DNA of 49,013 nt from Competibacter_A sp003527885 (GTDB lineage: Bacteria; Pseudomonadota; Gammaproteobacteria; Competibacterales; Competibacteraceae): the NCBI GenBank assembly GCA_035442025.1, contig DAORPQ010000014.1:1-49013 (forward strand). The letters run 5' to 3'. The position numbers were made by a program, and so were the translations under genes. Below the pieces are notes generated by a model. It was not told the origin of the DNA and did no database searches. It worked only from the letters and a program-made list of their open reading frames with translations. Each line of letters begins with the position of its first letter. Within the stretch, counting starts at the first letter, position 1. Positions 15,405 to 23,782 of this stretch are shown here, one piece after another.

Positions 15405-15649
15405 GAGGAACACTCCTCCAAGGCACGGGTGGCGACGGCTGTCGCAAGGCGCATTGTTGGGCAGGCCGCCCGCACTACGCAAGCGCGGCGGTGCGGCGCG
15501 CCCATCCGCCCGAGCGGGTTTCGATATGAAAAAAAGCTATTTCTAACTGCTAATTTATTCTGCTGTTCGTACAAAATTATTTGTTACTGTTACGGCCTGA
15601 CCCGTTTTACATCCGCGACTTCCCACCATCGCGAGCGCGAGGAAAATCC
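15405..15649 (+). promoter_or_regulatory. Divergent intergenic region (MoxR / cysK)
   Basis: The 245-bp spacer changes from GC-rich to strikingly AT-rich between about 15525 and 15600, just upstream of cysK. This is a probable promoter and regulator-binding zone. No consensus -35/-10 pair, CysB site or riboswitch could be assigned by eye. Confidence 0.35.
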
Positions 15650-16567
15650 ATGAAAGCGAACAACATCCTTGAAACCATCGGCAACACCCCCCACGTCCGC
15701 ATCAACCGGCTGTTCGCGGACCGCAAGGTCGAAATCTGGATGAAGCAGGAGCGCGTCAATCCCGGCGGCAGCATCAAAGACCGCATCGGGCTGGCCATGG
15801 TTGAGGACGCCGAACGGCGCGGTATCCTGAAACCCGATACCGTCATCATCGAACCGACCTCCGGCAACACCGGGATCGCGCTGGCGCTGGTGGCGGCCGC
15901 CAAGGGCTATCGCCTGATCCTGACCATGCCCGAATCGATGTCGGTGGAACGGCGGCGCTATCTGGCGGCGCTGGGCGCGGAACTGGTGCTGACCCCCAAG
16001 GAAAAAGGGATGCCGGGAGCGATCGAAAAAGCCCAGGAACTGGTGAAAGAAACCCCGAACGCCTGGATGCCCCAGCAGTTCGAAAACGCGGCCAACGTCA
16101 CGGTCCACCGCCGCACCACGGCGCAAGAGATTCTGAACGATTTTCCCGAAGGACTGGATTACCTGATCACCGGCGTCGGCACCGGGGGTCACATCACCGG
16201 TTGCGCCGAAGTGTTGAAGGAAAAATTCCCCGCGCTCAAGGTATTCGCCGTCGAACCCACTGCTTCGCCGGTGTTGAGCGGCGGCCAGCGCGGCCCGCAC
16301 CCCATTCAGGGCATCGGCGCCGGCTTCGTGCCGATGGTGCTGAACACCGATATCCTGGATGGGGTGATCCAAGTCACCCAGGAAGACGCCTTCAAATACG
16401 CCGTGCGCTGCGTCAAGGAAGAGGGCATTTTTATCGGGATTTCTTCTGGCGCGTCGCTCGCGGCCATCGCCCAGAAATTGCCAGGAATTCCCGACGGCAG
16501 CCGGATTCTGACCTTCTGTTACGATACCGGGGAACGCTATCTGTCGGTGGGCGGTTTGTTCGACTGA
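15650..16567 (+). CDS. cysK: Cysteine synthase A (O-acetylserine sulfhydrylase)
   Basis: The 305-residue fold-II PLP enzyme has the cofactor lysine in 'NPGGSIKDRIGLAM', the substrate loop 'PTSGNTGIALALVAAAKGY', the 'TGVGTGGHITGCAEVLK' phosphate-binding loop and 'FIGISSGASLAA'. It makes cysteine from O-acetylserine and sulfide. The 'PHPIQGIGAGFVP' segment and the lack of a CBS domain fit CysK. ATG 15650 has SD GAGGAAAA. It ends 92 bp before the broken agmatine deiminase. Cytosolic. Confidence 0.93.
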   Translation: MKANNILETIGNTPHVRINRLFADRKVEIWMKQERVNPGGSIKDRIGLAMVEDAERRGILKPDTVIIEPTSGNTGIALALVAAAKGYRLILTMPESMSVERRRYLAALGAELVLTPKEKGMPGAIEKAQELVKETPNAWMPQQFENAANVTVHRRTTAQEILNDFPEGLDYLITGVGTGGHITGCAEVLKEKFPALKVFAVEPTASPVLSGGQRGPHPIQGIGAGFVPMVLNTDILDGVIQVTQEDAFKYAVRCVKEEGIFIGISSGASLAAIAQKLPGIPDGSRILTFCYDTGERYLSVGGLFD

Positions 16568-16659
16568 CGGTCGCCGCGCTCAATCCCACAGGCGCGCAAC
16601 GCCCGAGGTTGAATTCGGCGGGACGCATTGGTCGCACCTTGACGAAAGGGAGCCGATTC

Positions 16660-17707
16660 ATGTCGCGCACCGAAACCGTTTTGCCCGCCGAATGGGTGCC
16701 TCAAGACGCCATCCTGCTGACTTGGCCGCACGCTGACAGCGACTGGCGGCATCGTCTGAGCCAAGCGGACCGGACCTTCACGGTCTTGGCCGCCGCCATT
16801 TTAGCCGTGACCAAACCGCCGTTATCGGCTGTCGCGATAACGGCCATCGCCAGCACGTCCAAGACTTGCTGCATGTCGCCAGCGCCGACAGCTCTCGCTG
16901 TCGCTTGCATGTGGTAGCGTCCAACGACATTTGGGCGCGCGACCACGGCCCGATCACGGTTTATCGGAACGGTCAACCGGTATTGCTGGATTTCCGCTTC
17001 AACGGCTGGGGCGGCAAATTCCCTCATGAACTCGACGACCGAATCACCGTTCGGCTGCACGCGCTGGGAGCGTTTGCCGCGACCCCGCTGGAACCTGTCG
17101 ATTTGATTTTGGAAGGCGGCAGCATCGAAACCGATGGCGCCGGCACGCTGCTGACCACCCGATGCCTGCTGAACCCCAACCGCAACGGGCTGGATCGCGC
17201 GGCGCTGGAGCGGCGGCTCGGTGAAACGCTGGGTATTAGCCGGTTTTTGTGGCTGGAGCACGGCCATCTGCTCGGCGATGACACCGACAGCCACACCGAT
17301 ACGCTGGCGCGGTTTTGCGATGCCCGCACCATCGCTTACCAGGGCTGCGCCGATACCGCCGATCCCCACTACGGGCCGCTACAGGCTATGGCGGAGGAAT
17401 TGCGGAGCTTTCGCACCGCCAGCGGCGAACCCTACCGCTTGATCGAACTGCCGCTACCCGCCCCCCGGCGCGACGAGCGGGGCAACCGTCTGCCCGCCGG
17501 TTACGCCAATTTCCTGATCTTGAACGGCGCGGTGCTGGTGCCGACCTACGGCGATCCGCTGGATGCGGTGGCGTTGGAGCGCTTGAGCGGTTGTTTCCCG
17601 AACCATGACATCAAGGGCGTGCCATGCGCCACGCTGACCCACCAGGGCGGCAGCCTGCACGCGCGACCATGCAGTTTGCCAGCCGGGGTGATGCCGGCCG
17701 CCGCTAA
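16660..17707 (+). pseudogene. aguA: Agmatine deiminase family gene with two single-base frameshifts
   Basis: Translation from ATG 16660 (SD GAAAGGGAG) gives 'PAEWVPQDAILLTWPHADSDW', the normal family start, for about 47 codons. Homology then jumps to another frame at the T4 run 16799-16802, continuing as 'SRDQTAVIGCRDNGHR' and 'ASNDIWARDHGPITVY', 'LEGGSIETDG', 'EHGHLLGDDTDSHTDT'. A second lesion at 17660/17661 removes the catalytic site: restoring one T after CAC gives GGSLHCATMQFA, the expected GG(S/N)xHC signature, and a stop at 17705-17707. As read, the second frame continues to 17717 without the cysteine. Agmatine deiminase makes N-carbamoylputrescine. This is either a decaying gene or sequencing errors. 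Confidence 0.85.
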
Positions 17708-18873
17708 TCCGGCATAAACCGTTGCAACACATCGTTCAAGAACCGCAGGCCCAGCGCGGTCGGCCGCAAGCGCTGCGGATCGGCGTCCAACAAATCGCTC
17801 GCCCGCGCCTGACCCAATGCCGGCTCCAGCGCATCCAACGACAAGCCAGTGCGCTCGCCGAACGATTCGGCCGTCACACCCTCAACCAACCTTAAAGCGT
17901 TCATCAGAAATTCCACTGGCAGATCAATCGCTCGAATCGGCTCATCGCCGCCGATAGCGGCTGCCGTACCGGCTTGCCCCAGATAATCGCGCGGGTGCTT
18001 GAGTTTCCAAAGCCGGCGGATTTGGCCGGTGGCGGGATCGCTCAGCTTGCCGTGCGCGCCGGCCCCGATGCCGAGATAATCACCGAATTCCCAGTAATTC
18101 AGATTGTGCTGGCAACGCCGCCCCTCGCGGGCGTACGCCGAGACCTCGTAACGCTGATAACCGCATCGAGCCAGCTCCGCTTGCGCGCATTGCTGGATGG
18201 CGTCGCTGGTCTCATCGTCCGGCAACGGCGGTGGCGCACGGTGAAACGCGGTGTTCGGTTCGATGGTCAGTTGGTAATACGACAGATGCGCCGGTTCCAG
18301 CGCCACGGCGTTGGCCACATCGGCCAGCGCTTGCTCGACGGTCTGGTCCGGCAGGCCAAACATCAAATCCAGATTGAAATTAGTCAACCCGGCCGCGTGA
18401 GCGGCTTCGGCGGCGGCGAACGCGTCGCGACGGTCGTGAATGCGCCCTAGCCGCCGCAACTGGTCGTCGTTGAAACTTTGCACCCCAACCGACAGCCGGT
18501 TGATGCCGGTGGCCCGAAATTCCGCGAACCGGCCCCGCTCCACCGTGCCCGGATTCGCTTCCAGGGTGACTTCCAAATCCGGGCGCAGCGGCAGCCGGGC
18601 GCGCAAGCCCGATAGCAACCGATCCAGCGCTTCGGCCGAGAACAGGCTCGGCGTGCCGCCGCCGATAAAGAGGCTGGCGATGCGTCGTCCCCACACCCGC
18701 GGCAAATCCTGCTCCAAATCGGCGAGTAATGCATCCACGTAAGCGCGCTCCGGCACCGGCCCGCGCGTTTCATGGGAATTGAAATCGCAGTAAGGGCATT
18801 TGCGGACACACCAGGGAATGTGGATATAGAGCGTCAATGGCAACGCGACGACGTTTATATCGTTATGCTTCAT
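17704..18873 (-). CDS. hemW: HemW, radical-SAM heme chaperone-like protein
   Basis: The 389-residue protein has the HemW radical-SAM cluster motif 'HIPWCVRKCPYCDFNSH' (CxxxCxxC), then 'LFIGGGTPSLF', 'LEANPGT', 'INRLSVGVQSFNDDQLRRLGR' and 'NFNLDLMFGLPDQT'. It is related to HemN but lacks that enzyme's N-terminal extension; family members are regarded as heme-trafficking proteins rather than coproporphyrinogen oxidases. ATG 18873 (SD AAAAGG) precedes the motif by about 13 residues; an alternative upstream start has no support. rdgB lies upstream on the same strand but is separated by a plus-strand gene. The 3' end overlaps the degraded agmatine deiminase. Confidence 0.92.
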   Translation of the reverse strand: MKHNDINVVALPLTLYIHIPWCVRKCPYCDFNSHETRGPVPERAYVDALLADLEQDLPRVWGRRIASLFIGGGTPSLFSAEALDRLLSGLRARLPLRPDLEVTLEANPGTVERGRFAEFRATGINRLSVGVQSFNDDQLRRLGRIHDRRDAFAAAEAAHAAGLTNFNLDLMFGLPDQTVEQALADVANAVALEPAHLSYYQLTIEPNTAFHRAPPPLPDDETSDAIQQCAQAELARCGYQRYEVSAYAREGRRCQHNLNYWEFGDYLGIGAGAHGKLSDPATGQIRRLWKLKHPRDYLGQAGTAAAIGGDEPIRAIDLPVEFLMNALRLVEGVTAESFGERTGLSLDALEPALGQARASDLLDADPQRLRPTALGLRFLNDVLQRFMPD

Positions 18874-19126
18874 AAGCCTTTTAAATTGAACGCACAAACC
18901 GGGATAATTGTTATCGAAGCGGCTCTGCGCTCTAATAGGTCAATGGGCGTAAGTCAGGAATCATTAACAGAAAACATGTAAACCGCCAAGAGCATCTACG
19001 CCTAAAAGCCGTGCCTATGTCCTAGTCAGCGCCTTATCGGCGAACCAATAGGCTCACCCCATAGAACTCAAGCATCATCCATTAGCTCCCTTTGACCTGT
19101 CTGGAAATAATCGTAAGGAATACAAC

Positions 19127-19678
19127 ATGCACCCAAATCAAGCACCGATCAAGACTTCCAAAGGTTTAGAAGAAATCGCAAAGCGGACGCATCACTTGCC
19201 GGCCACATCCCGCCATGTCTTGATCATGGTCAACGGTCAAGCGACCGTCTCAGAACTCGCCAAAAAGCTGGTAAAGCTCGGCGAAATCGAGAGCGTCTTG
19301 GCGCAATTGGAGATAGACGGTTTTATTGCACCCAACCCCGCCTTCACCCTACTCGAAACATCCCGTCAGCCTACTCTCAACCCCCTCCAGTCGCCCGCTG
19401 CCGGCGCGCGACCGCTGGATTTTCAACCGCCGCACGATGCGGAATTCAACTTGCAAAAAGCCAAGGAATTTATCCGCTTCATCCTGTTGGGAACCATGGG
19501 ACCCACCGCCGAGCGTCGCATCAATCGCATCGAGGCCACCACCACCCCCGAGGAATTGCGCGTCGAACTCGACGCCATTCACGATATGCTACCCAAGGTG
19601 TTGTCCAAACAGGAGGCTCAACGCGCATGGCGACAGCTGGAACCGCTCATGGTCTCGATCGGCACGCCACCGCTTTAA
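19127..19678 (+). CDS. Conserved hypothetical protein with N-terminal winged-helix-like region
   Basis: A 183-residue protein. The first about 70 residues ('SKGLEEIAKRTHHLPATSRHVLIMVNGQATVSEL', 'LAQLEIDGFI') read like a small helix-turn-helix 'growth/decay of a DNA-binding' fold often seen in proteobacterial proteins of unknown function. A Pro/Ala-rich linker and a helical C-terminal domain ('LQKAKEFIRFILLGTMGPTAERRINRIEA') follow. The SD is good (AAGGAA). It lies on the opposite strand between hemW and rdgB, normally adjacent genes, and its stop overlaps the rdgB stop. Function unknown. Confidence 0.75.
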   Translation: MHPNQAPIKTSKGLEEIAKRTHHLPATSRHVLIMVNGQATVSELAKKLVKLGEIESVLAQLEIDGFIAPNPAFTLLETSRQPTLNPLQSPAAGARPLDFQPPHDAEFNLQKAKEFIRFILLGTMGPTAERRINRIEATTTPEELRVELDAIHDMLPKVLSKQEAQRAWRQLEPLMVSIGTPPL

Positions 19679-20277
19679 CCCGCACCCGTAGCGGCCAAAT
19701 GCTGGCGCAACAGCGCTAGCGCCCGCCCGCGATGGCTGAGCCGGTTCTTGACGGCGGGTTCCAGTTCGGCGGCGCTCAACTGTTCGCCGGGGACGAAAAA
19801 GATCGGATCGTAACCGAAACCGCCCGCGCCGCGCGGTTCGGCCAGCACCTCCCCTTCCCAGCTCGCCTGGCAGATCAGCGGCGTCGGATCGGCGGGATGG
19901 CGCAACAGCGCGAGCGCGCAAACGAAGCGGGCGATGCGCTGTCCCGCCGGCACCCCGGCCATCTCGGCCAGTAATTTTTCGATGTTGGCGCGATCGCCGG
20001 CGCCGGAACCGGCGTAACGGGCCGAGTAGATGCCCGGCGCGCCGTCGAGCGCGTCCACCACCAAGCCGGAATCGTCGGCCAGCGCCGACAAGCCGGCGTG
20101 TCTTGCGGCGTTGCGGGCCTTGATCAACGCATTCTCGACAAAGGTGAGGCCGGTTTCTTCCACCTCGGGCACGCTATAGTCCGACTGCGGGATGATCTCC
20201 AGATCGAAACCGGCAAGAACGGCCTCGAACTCCCGAACCTTACCGGGATTGCCGGTCGCCAGAACGATTTTGCGCAT
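19675..20277 (-). CDS. rdgB: RdgB, dITP/XTP pyrophosphatase
   Basis: The 200-residue HAM1-family nucleotide pyrophosphatase opens with 'IVLATGNPGKVREF' and has 'ETGLTFVENALIKARNAA', 'ALADDSGLVVDALDGAPGIYSARYAG' and 'GGFGYDPIFFVP', which contain the Mg and base-binding residues. It removes deaminated purine nucleotides (dITP, XTP) from the pool. It follows rph by 21 bp and probably forms an operon with it. Confidence 0.95.
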   Translation of the reverse strand: MRKIVLATGNPGKVREFEAVLAGFDLEIIPQSDYSVPEVEETGLTFVENALIKARNAARHAGLSALADDSGLVVDALDGAPGIYSARYAGSGAGDRANIEKLLAEMAGVPAGQRIARFVCALALLRHPADPTPLICQASWEGEVLAEPRGAGGFGYDPIFFVPGEQLSAAELEPAVKNRLSHRGRALALLRQHLAATGAG

Positions 20278-20298
20278 TGAAAAACCGCTCCCGCGCGC

Positions 20299-21021
<723 letters not shown>

Positions 21022-21196
21022 GGTGGGATTTCCGAGGTCGATAAGATTGATGGGGGCGAACTATAGCAGAACCCGTCCACCCGGCAGGATACAATGCGTG
21101 GGGCGCGGCCGGCCGCGACGGAAAAAACCGGCGCGGACGCGCCACGATAGCCAATAGCGCCTAAGCTTACGAAATCACCACTGTTGAGGTTACGCC

Positions 21197-22063
21197 ATGT
21201 TACGCAGCATGACCGCTTTCGCGCGCCAGGAACAAGCCAGCACCTGGGGTACGATGATCTGGGAACTGCGCTCGGTGAATCACCGCTACCTGGAAACCGC
21301 CGTGCGCCTGCCCGAAGCGCTGCGCGGGCTGGAATCGCTGGTGCGCGAACGCATCGCGGCCGCGCTCAGCCGGGGCAAGGTGGACTGCAACCTCAAACTG
21401 CAAACCACCGGCGCGGGCCTGACCGCCATCACCCTGAATCACTCGCTGGTCGCGCGCTTGCTCGAAATCGCCGGCGAAGTGGAGCACATGATCGGGCCGG
21501 GCACCGGCTTGAAATTGGGCGACGTGCTGCGCTGGCCGGGCGTGGTCAACGAGGTCGAGCCGGATTTGGACGATATCAGGCAGGCTCTACTGATCTGTCT
21601 GGACGCGGCCTTGGCGGAACTGATCGCCACCCGCGAACGGGAGGGCCAACGCACCGCCGAACTGCTCCAGCAACGTTGCGAGGCGATCCGTGCCCAGGTC
21701 CAGCGCGCCCGCGCCCGCCGGCCCGAAGTGCAAGCCCGCTGGCGCGACAAGCTGTTGAGCCGGCTGGCGGATATCCCCGCCGAGGCCGACCCCGGCCGGC
21801 TGGAGCAGGAACTGGCGCTGATCGCGCAGCGCCTGGACGTGGACGAGGAACTCGACCGGCTGGACGCCCATCTCGACGAAATTCAAGAGGTGTTCGCCCG
21901 CCCCGAACCGGTCGGCCGGCGACTGGATTTCCTGATGCAGGAACTCAACCGCGAAGCCAACACCCTGTCCTCGAAATCCGCCGATACCGACACCACCCGC
22001 GCCGCCGTCGAACTCAAGGTGTTGATCGAGCAGATGCGCGAGCAGGTGCAGAACATCGAGTAG
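21197..22063 (+). CDS. yicC: YicC family endoribonuclease
   Basis: The 288-residue protein begins 'MLRSMTAFARQEQ' and 'WELRSVNHRYLE', the conserved YicC N-terminus, and ends with the DUF1732 domain ('LIAQRLDVDEELDRLDAHLDEI', 'RRLDFLMQELNREANTLSSKS'). E. coli YicC is reported to be an endoribonuclease involved in small-RNA turnover. The SD GAGG lies 8 nt before ATG. It precedes gmk but is separated by about 700 bp that contain a small secreted-peptide gene. Confidence 0.93.
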   Translation: MLRSMTAFARQEQASTWGTMIWELRSVNHRYLETAVRLPEALRGLESLVRERIAAALSRGKVDCNLKLQTTGAGLTAITLNHSLVARLLEIAGEVEHMIGPGTGLKLGDVLRWPGVVNEVEPDLDDIRQALLICLDAALAELIATREREGQRTAELLQQRCEAIRAQVQRARARRPEVQARWRDKLLSRLADIPAEADPGRLEQELALIAQRLDVDEELDRLDAHLDEIQEVFARPEPVGRRLDFLMQELNREANTLSSKSADTDTTRAAVELKVLIEQMREQVQNIE

Positions 22064-22287
22064 GTTGGGTCGCTGGTCGTAGACGGCCCGTTTAACGGCT
22101 TAAAGCGGAATTTGCTCGAACTTTGGTCTGCCAGTAACCCGCTTCCAGGGAATTCGAAATGCCGCGCGTCCCGCGAGCGCTCGGCCTGTTCCACGACATG
22201 TGGCCACCTCCGAAATCCCGACTCCTGGCATACTGAGGAAATTCAGACTACTCTAGTAAGAATTATTGGCCACTTGAGGAGACCGGT

Positions 22288-22449
22288 ATGATGACTCGCC
22301 TATCACTGGTGTTGGCTTTGTTGCTGGGCTGTGCTAGCGCCGCGCAAGCCCAACGGCACGAGCAAGCGACGGACACCCAAAACTGGACCGCCGACGTTCA
22401 GACCGTGGTCGCCTGCGGCCCCGGCGGCGACAAGAAAGACCCCCCTTGA
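22288..22449 (+). CDS. Small secreted peptide of 53 residues, unrecognised
   Basis: ATG 22288 is preceded by an excellent SD (TTGAGGAG, spacing 6). The product begins MMTRLSLVLALLLGC and ASAAQAQ, a compact signal peptide probably cleaved after AQA, or less likely lipidated at Cys15. The mature part is about 31 residues: polar, with one Trp and one Cys (VVACGPGG), ending KKDPP. An intrinsic terminator begins 16 nt after the stop, so this looks like an independent expressed unit. No family recognised. The gene is too short to judge by codon bias alone; SD, signal peptide and terminator together support it. Confidence 0.7.
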   Translation: MMTRLSLVLALLLGCASAAQAQRHEQATDTQNWTADVQTVVACGPGGDKKDPP

Positions 22450-22464
22450 CGGAATCTTCCCTCG

Positions 22465-22489
22465 AAACCCGCCGCTGGCGGGTTTTTTT
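22465..22489 (+). terminator. Rho-independent terminator
   Basis: The stem AAACCCGCC / GGCGGGTTT has a 3-nt loop and runs into T7. It lies 16 nt after the small secreted-peptide gene and 280 bp before gmk. Confidence 0.9.
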
Positions 22490-22768
22490 ATGCTGGAAGG
22501 CCCGCCACATCCCGCCGTCGCTGGTCCACTAACCCGTTTCAGCGGCTCGATTCAACGTGCTGGCCGCCACGCCCAAACAGCGGAAAATGCCAAATCCCGG
22601 CTTCGAGCAAGCAACCGCGCGATCGGCGGGGAACCTACCCACCGGCGGCAATTCATGACATTATCCGAAAGGGTATACCGCCCCGCGAGCGAGGAAAGTG
22701 GCGCAATCGAGCCGCGTGCACCGCTTCAACCAACCTTCCTCATTCCCCGATGTCCAATCAATAACCCG

Positions 22769-23383
22769 ATGATTACCGGCAACCTGTATATCGTTTCCGC
22801 TCCGTCGGGAGCGGGTAAAACCAGTCTGGTCAAAGGTCTGGTGGAAACCACGCCCGAAACGGCGCTCTCGGTCTCCCACACCACCCGCCCGCCCCGACCG
22901 GGCGAAGAAAACGGCCGACACTATCACTTTGTGTCCACCGCCGATTTCGAGGCGATGCGCGCCGCTGGCCTTTTCCTGGAGCACGCTCGCGTGTTCGGCA
23001 ACTTTTATGGCACCAGCCGGACCGCCGTTTCGGCGCAGCTCGACACCGGCTCGGACGTGATCCTGGAAATCGACTGGCAAGGCGCCCGGCAGGCGCGAGT
23101 GCAGCGACCCGACAGCACCAGCATTTTCATCCTGCCGCCTTCGGTGGCCACCTTGCGAGAACGGCTGATCGGGCGCGGTCAGGACAGCAGCGACACCATT
23201 GAGCGGCGCATGGCGGCAGCGCTGGAAGAACTGTCGCACTATGCGGAATTCGACTATCTGGTCGTCAACGATCGGTTTTCGGCCGCGCTGGACGCCTTGC
23301 GCGCCATCGTCATCGCCAACCGCCAGCGCCGGGAAAGACAATTGAAAAGGCAGGAGGGATTGCTTAGAACGCTCTTGTCTTAA
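22769..23383 (+). CDS. gmk: Guanylate kinase
   Basis: The 204-residue enzyme has P-loop 'VSAPSGAGKTSLVKGLV', GMP-binding 'SVSHTTRPPRPGEENGRHYHFVS', 'FLEHARVFGNFYGTS' and 'DVILEIDWQGARQ', and the lid 'RGQDSSDTIERRMAAA'. It phosphorylates GMP to GDP. The frame is open far upstream but homology begins at ATG 22769; no convincing SD precedes it. TATACC at 22674-22679 with TTCATG 16 bp upstream is a weak promoter candidate. It is followed by rpoZ, spoT and ridA as in most proteobacteria. Confidence 0.95.
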   Translation: MITGNLYIVSAPSGAGKTSLVKGLVETTPETALSVSHTTRPPRPGEENGRHYHFVSTADFEAMRAAGLFLEHARVFGNFYGTSRTAVSAQLDTGSDVILEIDWQGARQARVQRPDSTSIFILPPSVATLRERLIGRGQDSSDTIERRMAAALEELSHYAEFDYLVVNDRFSAALDALRAIVIANRQRRERQLKRQEGLLRTLLS

Positions 23384-23456
23384 TTACTTGTTTTTCATTA
23401 AACTTCAAAGCTTCAATCGCTCGAAATAGCCCGTACGTTTTTGGAGGTCGCCCCGA

Positions 23457-23744
23457 ATGGCCCGCATCACCGTTGAAGACTGCCTCGACCAAGTGGACAA
23501 CCGTTTCGAACTGGTCCTGATCGCCGCGCGCCGCGCCCGCGATCTGGCGCTCGGCAAGGAAGCGCTGGTTCCTTGGGAAAACGACAAGCCCACCGTCGTC
23601 GCGCTGCGCGAGCTGGCCGAGGGCAGGCTCGATCACATGCTTCAGGAAAAGTACCGTCGCCCTGTCGCCCCGGCCGCGCCCGATTCTCCGGCCCCCGCCG
23701 CTGAAGCCGACAGCGACAGCGGCGCCGCGGCCGAACCGGAATGA
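23457..23744 (+). CDS. rpoZ: RNA polymerase omega subunit
   Basis: The 95-residue protein starts 'MARITVEDCLDQVDNRFELVLIAA' with 'RARDLALG' and 'NDKPTVVALRELAEG', the conserved omega core that wraps the beta-prime C-terminus. The Ala/Pro/Asp-rich tail is variable. SD GGAGGT is strong. It is the second gene of the gmk-rpoZ-spoT-ridA-recG set; omega also forms part of the ppGpp site on RNA polymerase, matching its linkage to spoT. Confidence 0.95.
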   Translation: MARITVEDCLDQVDNRFELVLIAARRARDLALGKEALVPWENDKPTVVALRELAEGRLDHMLQEKYRRPVAPAAPDSPAPAAEADSDSGAAAEPE

Positions 23745-23782
23745 TGGCTTTCACCCCTTAACCCACCCGGAGAAAACGAGCG

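Noticed and set aside
16790..16810. Programmed -1 frameshifting in aguA
   Set aside because: The local codons GCC ATT TTA GCC do not form an X-XXY-YYZ heptamer, and a second lesion near the 3' end removes the active-site cysteine; decay or sequence error fits better.
22750..22764. Four-codon mini-ORF (ATG to TAA) just before gmk
   Set aside because: No SD and no sign of conservation; such short frames occur by chance.
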